Shown: one piece after another, positions 24,769 to 36,644 of the stretch
How positions within the stretch are numbered: the stretch's first letter is position 1
Layout of the letters: each line of letters begins with the position of its first letter
DNA from: Epiperipatus broadwayi
Taxonomy: Eukaryota > Onychophora > Udeonychophora > Euonychophora > Peripatidae
Assembly (NCBI GenBank): GCA_028023455.1
Contig: JAQFVV010000013.1
Coordinates: forward strand, 868,001-932,000
Direction: 5' to 3'
Length of the DNA: 64,000 nucleotides
Notes under the pieces: model-generated
What the model was told of the DNA's origin: nothing
Database searches by the model: none
What the model saw: only the letters and a program-made list of their open reading frames with translations
Made by a program: the position numbers and the translations under genes

Positions 24769-26003
24769 TAAGATAATTACAACTCGTCTACAGAAAACAC
24801 TGGATTTCCACCAACCAATAGAACAAGCTGAATTTAAAAGTGGTTTTAGTACAGCAGATCATATCCACATATTGTGAGAAATTATAGAAAGGACAAATGA
24901 ATTTGAGTTGCCATTATGCTTGGGATTTGTAGACTATGAAAAGGCATTTGATTCTATAAACATTTCTTCAGTGATTAAAGCATTGAATCATCAAGATGTA
25001 GATCCAGGATATTGTCATATTTTGAAGAATATTTATAAAAATGCAACAGCAACAATTAGATTACATAATGATAGTAGGAAAATCAACATTGAAAAGGATG
25101 TGAGACAGGGTGACTCCATATCTCCAAAACTTTTTACAGCAGTGCTACAAGAAGTATTTTGTGGATTAAAATGGGAAGCGAAAATAAATGGAGATTATTT
25201 AAGTCATTTAGATTTTGCAGATGATGTAGTTATTTTTGTCAATAATGCTTTAGAGCTACAGGAAATGTTGCAGGAGTTATCAGATGAAAATAGGAAAGTA
25301 GGACTAAAGATAAATGTTAAAAAGACTAAAATAATGTTTAATAGATTTTCTCTAAGATATGAAAATAAAGATTGATTATGATGAGTTAGAAGAAGTTAAC
25401 AGTTACAAATACCTTGGTCAGATTATTAATGCAGATGGAAATATAATGGATGAAATTAATCATAGAATTAAAATTGGTTGGAGTGCTTTTGGTAGAAATA
25501 ACTTGATACTAAAAGGAAATATGCCTATGTGTTTAAAAAGGAAGGTTTTTAATGAATGTATTTTGCCAGTTCTTACTTATGGATCTGAGACTTGGACACT
25601 TAATAGGAGAGCAATACAGAGACTTCAGACCACTCAAAGAAGTATGGAGATGCATGTTGGGAGTAACAAGAAGGGATCGAAAATGCAATGTATGGGTAAG
25701 AGAACAAACAGGTGTTACTGACCTCATTGAAAAAATTAAAAGACTGAATTGGAGTTGGGCTGAACATATTGTTAGAAGAGATGATAACAGATGGACAAAT
25801 GAAATTTTAAACTGGATTCCAAGAGATTGTAAAAGACCCAGAAAGAGACAACATGTTTGATGGATGGATGAAATAAGAAAGTGTGCAGGAGTGATGTGAA
25901 AAAGAGAAGCTAAAGATAGAAAAAGATGGATTGAACTTGGAGAGACCTTCATCTTGCAGTGGATTGATAATGGTTGATGATGATGATGATGATGATGATG
26001 ATG
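24769..26003 (+). pseudogene. 5'-truncated RTE-type LINE (copy 1) with reverse transcriptase
   Basis: The plus strand encodes the C-terminal two-thirds of an RTE-like polyprotein. It begins TTRLQKTLDFHQPIEQAEFK, continues through GFVDYEKAFDSI (motif A), VRQGDSISPKLFTA, and the catalytic LDFADDVVIF, then YKYLGQIINADG and LPVLTYGSETWTLNRR, and ends GETFILQWIDNG. One frameshift lies at about 25355 and a 2-bp deletion near 25650 relative to copy 2; in-frame stops occur at about 24877 and in the last 150 bp. It ends in a (GAT)n tail. A target duplication, ACTATACTTTTTAC, flanks it (24755-24768; 26004-26016 with one T fewer). The element moved by target-primed reverse transcription into the hAT and is dead. 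Confidence 0.92.
25973..26003. repeat. (GAT)n tail of the RTE copy
   Basis: About ten GAT units directly follow the RTE stop codon and precede the target duplication. All well-preserved RTE copies here end in a GAT-type run, so it belongs to the element's 3' end. Confidence 0.85.
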
Positions 26004-26239
26004 ACTATACTTTTACAGCGTAAAAATGTACATGTTAATTATATGTTAAAATTTTATTTTTGAAATAAATATTTTTTTGTACATTATGTGTATTATAAAC
26101 AATATCCAACTATAAATTTACATTGAAAAAATAAATGGTGCTTGCCATCTCGTTGAAAAAATAAATGGTGCCCGCCACCTGGCCGGTATTATAGAATGTG
26201 TTCTTAAATGCAAAAAGGTTGGGGACCCCTGCTTTATTT

Positions 26240-28247
26240 TATCAAAAACAACATTATAATGCTAATATATATGATACATATATAATGAATGATTATTTTA
26301 TTTATGACAATGATAATTTTTTATATTATTTTTATTAATAATTAGAAATATCCTTTAAAATTTAAGAAGTAAATGTTGAAAATGTTTATAATATATATTT
26401 TTTTTTTCTGTGCAAAACTTGTTTTATAAAGAACAGGTCAAATTAAATGTTATAGATTGATTATGACTCAAAGACCATGTTTAGGGATTCCTGTTCTAGA
26501 CTAAAATCTATGGTCTTTAGTAAAAGTAAAAATATATAAGTGAATTAAGTCGATTTCCTATATAAAAAAGCAATCTTTATATCTGTCAAAATGAAGCTGC
26601 AAATGAGAATTTTATATTTTTGATAAAAAATTGATATATTAACACTATTTCAAAAAACTTTTTATAGATAAAATGGAATCACTATTTAGATCAGTTTTAT
26701 AGAAGTACCAATTTCTTTTTTAAAATGATCTTTTTGACAGTTATCTTTAATTTTGAAACAATATAAAAATGATTTTAACATTTTTCACAATTTAATTTTC
26801 TTTAGACCATCTATTATAAATTTTGAATAATCATTGAACTGAACTCTAGACATTAGAGTCCAAACACATCATACAATTTACTGGCCATTGGCTATATAAA
26901 AGCAGTACTATTATTTAGTATTCACTGATTTCTTTAGTTTACAATAAATAATTCTGGAGCATGCTGAGAAAGTCATTGATTATATACACTAATATATATA
27001 TATAATCTATGGACTATATGTATATAATCTATGACACACACACTCGCATATATATATTACGCAAAAAACCTATGAAAAAAATACTAAACTATTATAGAAT
27101 AAAATATTTTAAATATAGTTTCAAAAGACATAGTACAATGAAAGCACTTACTATACTTAAGACATAAGTTCAAATTCAGTCCAGATAAACTTTCTTTTTA
27201 GATTTTAATCGGGCTTAGCTTGTCAATAGGCATCCAGCTATTCTTAGCTAAAGGATAAAACAAGGGTGGAAAACTGCACAACTTTCTCCAATCAGCAATT
27301 ATCTTTACCTTTACTTTTTATGTTTGTATGAGAGATGTCGAAATGACTTTGGTTTTTTTATTTATATAATTTTACTTATAAATAATAAAAATCGTCTTGA
27401 GTTGTGGTTAATTTAATTACTTGGCAAGTCTATTTAATAAGTAGTAAGCTGAGAAAAAGGGGTTGGTAGCCATCCAATACTGATTCATAAATGTGTATCT
27501 AAATTATATAAATCATAAGTGTTGATAGTTTAGCAGAGATGATGTTATCCTGAAAAGATTTTTTTTATTAAATGTTACTATTTGTTCTTACGACGTTTAT
27601 TATATGTCATTAGATCTATAATATTTATTATTAATTGTGTACATAATGTATAAAATTGTAATCAAACTATTTGAGAAACACTACCCGTCTTTTAGACACG
27701 CGTTGAGCACTGATTAGAAGACTTTTTATTAATTGTTAATACATATTAATTGAATTTACACTATTTATTTAAATTAACCAACAAGTTATTTTATCTGTTT
27801 ATTACATAATAATCTATTTCTGATTCAAGTTTAATACGTATTAAGAATGTGTCATAGCTATGTTTTAAGTTTGATTTTTTTTATCTGTTTCTATTGTATA
27901 GTAAGTGACACAATTTATTAAAACTTTGTTTACATTTTTAAATTCAGATTAATAATTAATAAAGTAATTTTTATTTTTAAAAAACAAAAATTTCACAAAC
28001 ATATTTCTAAAAAGAATAACCTTTTGTATTCATAATTTTGATTATTACTTTTAATTTTAATATAAAAATAAATTTGTTAGCTGCATATCTTAATTACACA
28101 TGTATTTTCATTATTTTAGAAAGGTGTTTTGTTTTTAAAATTCCAATTGTTAATCGATAAATAAGACAAACATAGAAAACACTATTGCATTTTATATTCT
28201 ACTGATTTTAATGAGCAAGTAAATAATTTTATACCCAATCAAATATA
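26240..28247. other. AT-rich gap
   Basis: No gene seen. A (TA)n-rich patch with two TATATAATCTATG blocks lies near 26985-27035. A CATAAGTTCAAATTCAG block near 27165 resembles a pol III B box but has no clear partner. Confidence 0.45.
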
Positions 28248-28252
28248 TAATG

Positions 28253-28940
28253 TGCTATGTCCAGCGGTGACCAAATTACAGCACAGCTGGATTGCAAATA
28301 AATGGAAATTAAATGTTGCTAATATAATCACAGGCAGAACGGCGATTTAAATTATAGATACTCCTTTAGTTATAACAGTTATTATAAATGTTTTTTTTAT
28401 CTTCAACATTCTAAGTTATCTCTTACGAGTTCAAGCCAGTTGATTTAAGTGGGTCCTTTGACCAGGTACTGCTTTCTTGAGATATTAGTTAGAAGTCCAG
28501 AGAAATGTTCTCAGAGAGGCCAGTTGGCAAGGCTGACAATAATTGTCAGTAGAAAAAACATCCATCCTTCAAGGTCTACAAATAGCTAATAATCTTCTCT
28601 TCCCACTCTGGTGAAGATCGTGGTTCAAGTTTTTGTTTTAATAATCTAATTGGTTGGAATCCATTGGTTCCACATGGTAGTACCCATGTTATTATATTCC
28701 AATCTGCATTTTAGTTTAGTCAAATTAATAATGAGTTCTTATCTTTTTAATTAATTTAGTTTCCTTTTTCAGATGGTTCTTGTTAGGAATTTAATATGTG
28801 TTTTCCAATGGCTTTTTAATGTGTCCATTTGCATTTATACATGTACATACTTATTTTACTTCAACATTTTTCGTCTTTTTTGGTTTCAATAAAAATATAT
28901 GTTTGATAAGATTTTTATTTTAATATATGCGTATTTAGCA
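28253..28940 (-). repeat. 3' LTR (688 bp) of the Gypsy-type element
   Basis: On the minus strand the LTR begins TGCTAAATACG and ends ACATAGCA, giving TG...CA ends with a 5-bp terminal inversion (TGCTA/TAGCA). It aligns along its length with 30741-31411. The extra length is largely a block near 28835-28860 missing from the other LTR. Confidence 0.93.
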
Positions 28941-29539
28941 CATCTCCTCCCAGTTCAGAGATCAGAGGGTTTTCATTTTATTTTCTGCTCTCTGAATTAA
29001 GAGCATAATCACCTAAGTGGGTGGGGGTTTTCCTCTTGCACCTAGGGCATAATGGAGGGTTGGATTCTAATGTTGCAAAATTATTAGCATTAGGAGGTTT
29101 TACTGCGTTTTCCCTGGTCTGTAGATTTTCTATTTCTGTTTTCAATTTAAATTCGAAAGTAAACTTGCTGTTATTCTTTCATAGTTGATTAATATGTTTA
29201 CGAAGTATGAAGTATTTTTTCATCTGCCATCCGGATGGCAACAACTTGTTTGTTCAGGTGATGTACTACTTCTCTGCCGGTCTACTTTTTATTTTGCTTA
29301 TTTTTGAAACAAACGCAGTCATTAGGTGAAAATTTATTTATGATATCTATGGGGGGTTTGACATCCTGTTTTCACATGATGGTAGTCCTTACTCTGATGA
29401 TTGGAGAGCTGGTGTTTGTCCTTATTTATTCCAGTATGTAATTTAATTCCCAATTCTCTGAATCATTCATGGCCAATGAGAGGGTTTATCTTGGTGTGGA
29501 TTATGTATAACAGTAGTTTCCAGATCTTGGCATTACTAG

Positions 29540-29800
29540 TCATAACAGGAACCTGGATTTGGCCCTAATTTTAATGGCATTACCATTTTTGTTGCAAGCT
29601 TTTAAGTTTGTCTTTAGTATCTTCAGATGCTGTGTCATATTGGCCATAATGGTTTTCCAGTCTTTAAGAGAGAGCAAAGATACTGCACTACCACTGTCTA
29701 TTTCCATAAGAACAGGTTTTCCAAAGATTTTTAATGTCATTTCAATTTTGTCATTGTGGTCAGATGACACGTTATTTATTAGAGCAAACTTTTCTTGAGT
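29540..29800 (-). pseudogene. Retropepsin (aspartic protease) remnant of pol
   Basis: A 76-codon minus-strand frame includes FGKPVLMEIDSGSAVSLLS, the retropepsin active-site region in which DSG-S replaces the usual D-T/S-G-A triad context. Downstream, NPLIGHE and RELGIKLHTG match the LLGxDWLxxLG block that ends Gypsy proteases. After about 29330 the frame jumps to unassigned sequence, marking the deletion that removed reverse transcriptase. Confidence 0.82.
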
Positions 29801-29859
29801 AAGTTTGTCTTTAGTAAGATGCTCCTGGAAGTTTTCACTTGTATTATAAACATGTTTCT

Positions 29860-30582
29860 TATTTCAGCACATTTTCTCTAAATGGCCATTTTTTTACAGT
29901 TTCTGCAACATTGATCTCTATAAGTACATTAAGTGAAACTGTGTTCTATTTTCCCACAGCAGAAACACTTAATATTGTTTCGTGTTAGCTTGCTGGGGTA
30001 TAGTTTCTTCTGAATTATTGACCTTTGCTATTTTATAAGGATCGCTGTTTGCTAATTTGGTGGCTGCAAATTCTTTTGCTTGCATAGCCATGAACTCATA
30101 GGCTATCCCATGCTTGATAGCTTCTTTGTAGTTGATGTCACTGTCTGCCAATAACTGTTGTCTCAAGGTGTCACTAGTAATGCCACATAGAAATTGTTCA
30201 AGAAGTGCTTCCTTCAGTTATGATTTGTAGATGCAGTTCTTGGCCAATCCTTGCAGGGCCATATCATATTCTTGAGTATGCTTGTTCTTTTCTTGATGGT
30301 GGTGCCTAAAATGGATCTGGCGATGTTTCTAGACTCATGAGGGTTGAAGTACTCAGCTAATTTCTCTTTGAGTTGCTAAAACATTAGTTATTCTGGGGTT
30401 TTAGGTCCAGCCAGTCTGTTAGCAATCTGAATAACACTTCTCCCCATATAGCACAATAACATTGCAGTTTTAATTTTGTCATCTTTTATTCTATTAATGG
30501 CCAGAAGTTTCTCAATTTATTGGATGAAGAGGGGCCATTTATTTGCCTCTGTGACATCAAATTCCGCTATTGCTGGCTGCAT
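29860..30582 (-). pseudogene. gag remnant with two CCHC zinc knuckles
   Basis: Reading from an ATG at 30582, MQPAIAEFDVTEANKWPLF opens a Gypsy-like Gag. Later blocks include LKEKLAEYFNPHES and FLCGITSDTLRQQLL, the usual capsid order. Near 29950-29870 come a first knuckle, CFCCGKIEHSFT, a stop and then C (C-x2-C-x4-H-x4-C), and a second, CRNCKK...HLEKMC, in which an A-run is one base short and shifts the frame. Several other stops are present. In life Gag would package element RNA; this copy cannot. Confidence 0.8.
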
Positions 30583-30740
30583 TAGTATATATAATAAATC
30601 ACTTTATTTTTTTCTTGTTTATGAGAAATGAATAGTTCACTTACATGAGTTAATTAAACTAGTATTTTTTCTTTTTCTGCCCATTATGCAATCTGATGGA
30701 ATTTCGACCATCGGGATTTGTTCACAATGACTGTGCCAGT

Positions 30741-31411
30741 TGCTATGTCCAGCAATGACCAAATTATAGCACAGCTGTATTTCAAATAAATAGAAATTAT
30801 ATGTCACTAATATAATCATGATGGCATGGCAATTTAAATTATAGATACCCCTTTAGTTATAACAGTTATTATAAATGTTCTTTTATCTTCAACATTCAAC
30901 GTTATCCCATACGAATACAATGAGCTCAAGGCAGTTGATTTATGTGGGTCCTATGACCACGTACTGCTGTCTTGAGATATTAGTTAGGAGTCTGGAGAAA
31001 TGTTCTCGGAGAGGCCAGTTGGCAAGGCTGACAATAATTGTCAGTGGAAGAAACACATCCATTTTTCAAGGGTTACAAATAGCTAATAATCTTCTTTTCC
31101 GTTCTGGTGAAAATCGCAGTTCAAGTTTTTGTTTTGATAATCTAATTGGTTGGAATCCATCAGTATCACGTGGTAGTACCCATGTTATTACATTCCAACC
31201 TGCATTTTAGTTTAATCAAATTAATAATATGAATCCTTATCTTTTTAATTAATTTCGTTTCTGTTTTCAGATGATTCTTGTTAGGAATTTAATACATGTT
31301 TTCCAATGGCATTTTAATGTGTCCACATACTTTAACATTTTCCGTCTTTTTTGGTTTTAATAAAAATACACATTTGATAAGATTTTTATTTTAATATACG
31401 CGTATTTAGCC
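30741..31411 (-). repeat. 5' LTR (671 bp) of the Gypsy-type element
   Basis: Element-sense 5' LTR. Its outer terminal base is mutated (GGCTAAATAC instead of TGCTAAATAC). The 111-codon plus-strand frame at 30875-31210 lies antisense in the LTR and is not a gene. Confidence 0.92.
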
Positions 31412-31416
31412 TAATG

Positions 31417-34371
31417 CTAAAAATATAAACCTATTCACAGAACAAGTCTGAATACATTAGTAAAATAATTCATAAGTTAAATTCTTAAAGAATCATATAA
31501 TGCCCAACTTTTTGTTTATCTGTGCCAATCTATTTAGTCAAATAAAAAATAAAATAGATTATCATTGCTCTAACAAAAGATGGATATTATTTATAAGTTC
31601 ATTTTAAATGTTTTTTTTTAATAATCTAGCTGTGAGAATTATTTTAGTATTGTAATCAGACTTGTTTGTTCCAAGAATGAGTTTTACAATTTATATAATT
31701 ATTTTAGCAAGCTAAAGCAAACTATCTTCTGTTTTTTAAATCATCAGAGATTTTAATTCAGTATCATTTCCCTATGACTAATTTTTCTCTAAGTTTATGG
31801 CTTCTCTTCTCAAAATCATGTTAGTAAAGTATCTTATATCATTCATTTTACACATGCTCTGTTTATTTTGAGATCTTGTTTAGAACTGCAGTTTTCCATC
31901 TAGTATCATCTTTTCTAGCATTATGTCATGCCTGATTTCAGTTATTATTTTAATTATTTTCTTTTTGTTAGTACTAACTTTTTGTTTTAAATATTTATAT
32001 TTTACTTTTGATTTTTCTTAATAATCATAATATATATTTTTTCTTATTTTGTTGTGTGGACTCTCGTATTTGTATTGCTTACATATTTAATGTCTATGTC
32101 ACAGATACATAAATAAATACTGGTAGAATATGTTTATGTCAATTAGAATGATGTATGATGTTAAAGTAGTGAAAGTAACAAAATTGAGTTTTGGACCTGG
32201 AATCTTCAGTTCTCAATTCTATCATTCTATCGCTGTAGTGAATTGTTTGATGCAGAAGAAGAGTGACAGAATCAAATACAATAATAGGTGGGGGTGAAAG
32301 ATCAACTCTATCATTTTCAGTGTTGAATGTCATATGACTTCCTAAGCAAAAAAAAAAAAAACAACTATTCAATTATTTATTGAAAACCTTTTTTTTTTCT
32401 TTCAAATATATAAACATAGCTTAAAATATTACCTTACACATCCATAGCTTCAGACTGTCCAAAAGTAGTCGGAACAAATATTATCTTTTAACAAAGCAAA
32501 TTTATTTTATCAAATTAATTCATTTTAAACATGGCAGTACTGTTTTTTAATTCTATTTATTTGCACCTAGTTAAACCTTTTTTTAATAAAAAATCTTTAT
32601 TAACACCATAACTATTTACAATTTATACAAGTAATTAAACAAATGATAAATATGATACAGTTTTGTATACCAAAATCCAAAGAATTTGATATATTCCACT
32701 ATTAAGACAAAAAGGCTGTAGACAATTAACTAGTTATCTTCAACTCAAGGAGATTGACTTGTATCACTGTACTAGAAGGAGACTCTAAGACATGCAACTC
32801 AAATAAGCAAAGCATATAACAAAATGATTGATTACCCCAAGGAATAAGACACCCATAAGAATTAAATTTTTATTCAAGACAAATGCAACAAAAAAATTTT
32901 AAAATCAAGATTGTCATTGAAAAAACTATAAACATTAAGTTTTTGAAAAAGAAAAGAAAAATTAGTAAGATCTCAATGTTTCTAGATTTCTTATTTCCAA
33001 CCACAATTTCTCATTTTGAAAGATGTTTGTGCAAATGTGTTTTATCCAATATGTCCAGAAAAATATGCAAATAATATATACATAATGATGAAATAGTAAA
33101 CTTCACTATAAAACTTCTTAATATCATAAATCATTGGTAATAATTATGTTTGTAATGAAATACCTAACAAAATGTCATGTGACTTATGTATAATGAATGT
33201 TTTAAGTTTAAATAGAGAATATCTTGTACTGTTGTGTTGGTGTAAATTATCAAAGTTAAGAACCAAAATACTTTTTTAGTCATTAGACAAATGTCTGTTC
33301 TATATAACTGTACAAGCAATCTGGTTTGGATTCAAAACCATAGAATATTTTTGAAACTCAACCTATTAACCTGATATGAAGAAGTTAAAGATGGCTAAAT
33401 TCATAGTCTTAATTGTCAAAGACCAAAAGCCATAAACTAGTCTGAAGATGTGGATATACTAGTGCTATCATCTTGTCTATTAGTTGTTGTGCTATGCAAT
33501 AGATGGCTCTGAAGCAGAGTGAAAAGAACTTCTGAAAGTAATGGAAAGAATATTATTATACTCAGATAAAAAGTTCAACTTTTCAAAGTACTATGCAGTT
33601 TGAGAAAGTTTTTTTAAAAACTTTACATAAAAATTGCCAATATATATTTCTGATTGTTTTAAAATGGAAAAATAAATATTATGTAGTAAATGAAATCATT
33701 TTTTAAAAAAAATTGATATTCTTATGTATAAAAATGCTCTTCATCTGTTTATGTTTTCAAAATAGTCCCATTTTAACTTTATTGTTGTCAATGATGCTGA
33801 AACAATTTTTGTTGCTTTTTATTAATTAACTAAAAAGTATCAAAATGAATATGTAATTTGGCAAAGAAAAAATATTAGCTATATCTGTGAATAATATCCA
33901 GTGCTTTTTTTTTGTTAGGTAGGATAACATTTAGTGCATGAAGTACTCAACAAGTCAAGATGAACCTCTGTTAGTATTTTACAAAATGATTATTATTCTT
34001 AGTATAATTGAATACTTCATTGCTTGGTAAATGATGTGACATTCAAGCACTAGAAACAACATGTTGAGTTTTGATCTGAAAATCTTTAGCTCTTAACTGC
34101 TAACCTAAAAAGAGTATTTTTTTTAAGAACATATAGTTTTACTACTATTTTTATATGTTAGATTAAATTTATTTACTCTTTTATGATTTTTTAAAATTTG
34201 AGTATATCACTGTATAGATACAATAAAGTATTATTTCTGTGGGTATCTTTTTCTATTTCTGTTGGTAAAAAACATCAAATTTGTCTTGATTTTTATGATT
34301 TTTGTTATTAAACTTCCAATGTTTTGACCAGAAATGAAAAACATGAAATGTATGGATATAAAAATAGTTAC
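31417..34371. other. AT-rich gap with one R1 core fragment
   Basis: No gene is supported. Around 33417-33470 a diverged R1 core (AAGACCAAAAGCCATAAACT then AGTCTGAAGATGTGGATA) is visible. Blocks near 32165-32240 and 34030-34105 share a GTTGAGTTTTGGACCTGGAATCT-like motif and may be one old repeat family. Short open frames here have no motif. Confidence 0.4.
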
Positions 34372-34384
34372 TGTAAATGGATAC

Positions 34385-34640
34385 AATGTGATAGTAGGGA
34401 CCTCTACAGGTCTTAACCACAAGCGCTCTCAGATCTAACCGCTTCAGCTTCACCTATTTATATAAAAAGTAGATTGAAGTAAAGAAGGGTTCCTCTCTTT
34501 TCTTCCAAAATGTAAGCTTGTGGTTAAGACCTATAGAGGTCCCTACTATTGCATTTTTACACGCACATTCTTGAGGTTAAAGCCTTAGTAAATATTACTT
34601 ATGTAATCAATGGGTAATCAATGGGCGTTTAAAATAAATT
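34385..34640 (+). mobile_element. Fold-back retroposon FB7 with an 85-bp tail
   Basis: Arms of about 40 bp (34385-34424 and 34515-34554) contain TAGTAGGGACCTCTACAGGT and its complement, with the tRNA-like GCTTGTGGTTAAGACC. A tail of about 85 bp containing a small internal duplication (GTAATCAATGG twice) follows. Flanking repeats TGTAAATGGATAC (34372-34384) and TGTAAACGGATAC (34641-34653) match at 12 of 13 bases. No coding frame; overlapping open frames are shadows. Confidence 0.7.
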
Positions 34641-34653
34641 TGTAAACGGATAC

Positions 34654-35370
34654 CTAAAAATTTGTAAAGAAAATATTTCACACCAATTACAAATCATATC
34701 AATGCATATTTTGGAAAAAAAAATTCAAAATGGATTGTATAACATAATATTTTAAATAAATATTATTTTGGAAAGTAATAATCCCAAAATAAAAAATATT
34801 TTTTAAGTGAGTTAAAAATTTCCATTAATAATGATAGTCATAAAAATATATTTTGCAAAGTTTGATATTAATATGCTTATTTACAAAAGTAATGTAAAAT
34901 ATGTCAGTAAATGTATATTTAGAAAAATATATATTAATTAAAAATATAAAAATAGATTTAAAATATCTTGAATAATTGTTTATATTATGCATAAGAAGAA
35001 AAATATTACAAACAAATTAAAAATGTCAGCATAGGAAGCATTTTAAGTTGATGTCTGACATATATATAATATTCAAATCACTTTCCCAAACATTATGTTT
35101 TTTCATCATTACCTTCTGTGAATAAATATAAAATCTAAATTTCAAACAGCATAACTCAAAAGGATGTGTTGTGTGTGTGGGGGGGGGGGTGCAAATATAT
35201 ATTTTCCAACTTCAAAATATAAACCTTTGTTTTGCAAAAAATGTTTAGGCAATTTTTTTATACTATTCAAAGGAAATAGAAATAAATGTAAAATACTCCA
35301 TAATGAAATAAATCAAAAAATAAGAAAATGTCAAATTTACAATGGTATTGGGGGAAAAAATAATATATCA
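34654..35370. other. AT-rich gap with a poly-G run
   Basis: No gene. A G-run near 35178-35188 is preceded by GTGTTGTGTGTGTGG. Confidence 0.5.
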
Positions 35371-35382
35371 ACTTTATAAATA

Positions 35383-36085
35383 GTTTAAATACAAGTAAAT
35401 TTTGTATACCTGGAGTGTAGATGTAATATAGAGAATTTAAATACAGACTTTCAAGATCCCTTCAGCCATCCTTATCTCATACAACCAATACATATGACCA
35501 CACACATGAAAAGATAAATGATCTTCAATATACATTTATCATGCTGAATCAGCACTCATCAGTTGATCCAGATTATCATCTCCCACACACATACATAATC
35601 AGTGCTCAGTTTATATTAAGATCACTTTAATTGACAGATAACTCTTCAGCCTTCCATACTATTGAAAATCTTATGATGGACTCCACTGTTCAACTTTTCA
35701 GTCTTCCATATCATTGAAAATCTGATGATGGATTTCCCAAATCTCTTGTTAATGCCATTGTCTTAAAGTCAACATGGGCATGGCAATAATATTGGTATTA
35801 ATAAGAGATTTGTATGTTCCATCATCAAATTTTCAATGATATGGAAGACTGAAGAATTGGAGGGTGGAGCAGATTGAAGCTTATTCATTAAAGTGTGGAT
35901 TTGCTATCTTAATATAAACTGAGCACTGATTATATATGTGTGGTAGATGATGATTTAGAGTAGACCAACTGATGAGTGCTGATTCCACACAAATTATGTA
36001 TATTGGAGATCATTTATCCTTTTCATGTGTGATCATGCATGCCAGTTATATGAAATAGAAGTCTGTGTTCAAATCCCTATATGAC
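35383..36085 (-). mobile_element. Long fold-back SINE-X copy (FB8)
   Basis: The left half (about 35430-35745) is the inverted copy of the right half (about 35820-36080), giving near-full-length SINE-X arms. The loop holds a small hairpin of its own (AAATCTCTTGTTAATGCCA pairing with TGGTATTAATAAGAGATTT). The right arm ends in GTCTGTGTTCAAATCCC, a B-box match, against the repeat ACTTTATAAATA (36086-36097); the left copy is at 35371-35382. Between that and the left arm is a single-copy tail whose minus-strand sequence resembles the 23.8 and 40.2 kb tails. Orientation is therefore minus. Confidence 0.75.
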
Positions 36086-36369
36086 ACTTTATAAATATAA
36101 TATTTATAAAGATCAATTAAATAATAATATAAATAATGAAACTAGTATATTGTATATATAGAAGAAAAATACTCTATGGTTATTTAATAAATTGGGCATC
36201 AGATACTGACAATATTCATAAAGAAAACATAATAAAAAATAAATAGAGCTATAATTTCATGTTCCAACAACCAGTTATTAGAAAATATAAAAAATACATT
36301 TAAAAGGAAAGTCACAATTAGTAATTACCCATGAAATAATATTTAAAAAAATGCTCAAATAATATTTTA

Positions 36370-36631
36370 TGTAATTCTCTACTTAATTTACTAGTGCAGT
36401 ATTTATATATAATTTTAATCAAAAGGGAATTGTACCCTATACACATGGGCTGCAATGTTATTCTAATATCTCAATAATGTTTGGTTGACTATTAAGGGCA
36501 CTCGAAAACCAAAGCACAAGATAGAGACTTTGGTTTGAGAGTATCCTTCATACTCAACAAAACATCATTGAGTTATGAAAAGAACATTACAGCGCATGTG
36601 TATAGGATGTAATTCCTTCTGATTAAAATTA
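36370..36631 (-). mobile_element. Fold-back retroposon FB9
   Basis: Arms of about 100 bp (36411-36515 and 36527-36631) share CCTATACACATG, CTCAATAATGTTT and AACCAAAG blocks in inversion with some divergence. The tail (about 40 bp) is on the left, so it reads on the minus strand. AAATAATATTTTA flanks it (36357-36369 and 36632-36644). The repeat is AT-rich, so chance matching is more possible here than in the others. Confidence 0.6.
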
Positions 36632-36644
36632 AAATAATATTTTA

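Larger units (their letters stand above)
24585..26231. mobile_element. Non-autonomous hAT-type DNA transposon, split by an RTE insertion
   Basis: Perfect 15-bp terminal inverted repeats, CAGGGGTCCCCAACC at 24585 and its complement ending at 26231, are flanked by the 8-bp duplication CTTTATTT (24577-24584 and 26232-26239). TIR sequence and 8-bp duplication are both typical of hAT elements. Outside the RTE insertion only about 410 bp remain (24585-24768 and 26017-26231), with no transposase. The right part contains two copies of TTGAAAAAATAAATGGTGC (near 26125 and 26153), and subterminal GGCGCCCGC/GGCGGGC blocks may be transposase-binding repeats. It was presumably mobilised by a transposase elsewhere. 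Confidence 0.85.
28253..31411 (-). mobile_element. Gypsy-type LTR retrotransposon, internally deleted
   Basis: Two long terminal repeats (28253-28940 and 30741-31411) in direct orientation enclose 1.8 kb, and the 5-bp duplication TAATG (28248-28252 and 31412-31416) flanks the whole. Coding remnants lie on the minus strand: gag with zinc knuckles, then a retropepsin. Reverse transcriptase, RNase H and most of integrase are missing, so this is a non-autonomous deletion derivative. The LTRs differ by many substitutions and small indels, so insertion is old. A purine tract (CTGGGAGGAG on the minus strand, near 28943-28955) abuts the 3' LTR, and TGGCACAGTC, a candidate primer-binding site, lies just inside the 5' LTR (about 30738-30728). 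Confidence 0.93.

Noticed and set aside
23635-26482. Possible outer hAT element with CAGGGATTTCCAAC and AGGGATTCCTG ends
   Set aside because: Termini match imperfectly and the adjacent 8-bp sequences do not agree, so there is no target duplication.
27130-27185. tRNA-like block with AAGTTCAAATTC
   Set aside because: B-box-like sequence only; no A box at the right distance and no cloverleaf.
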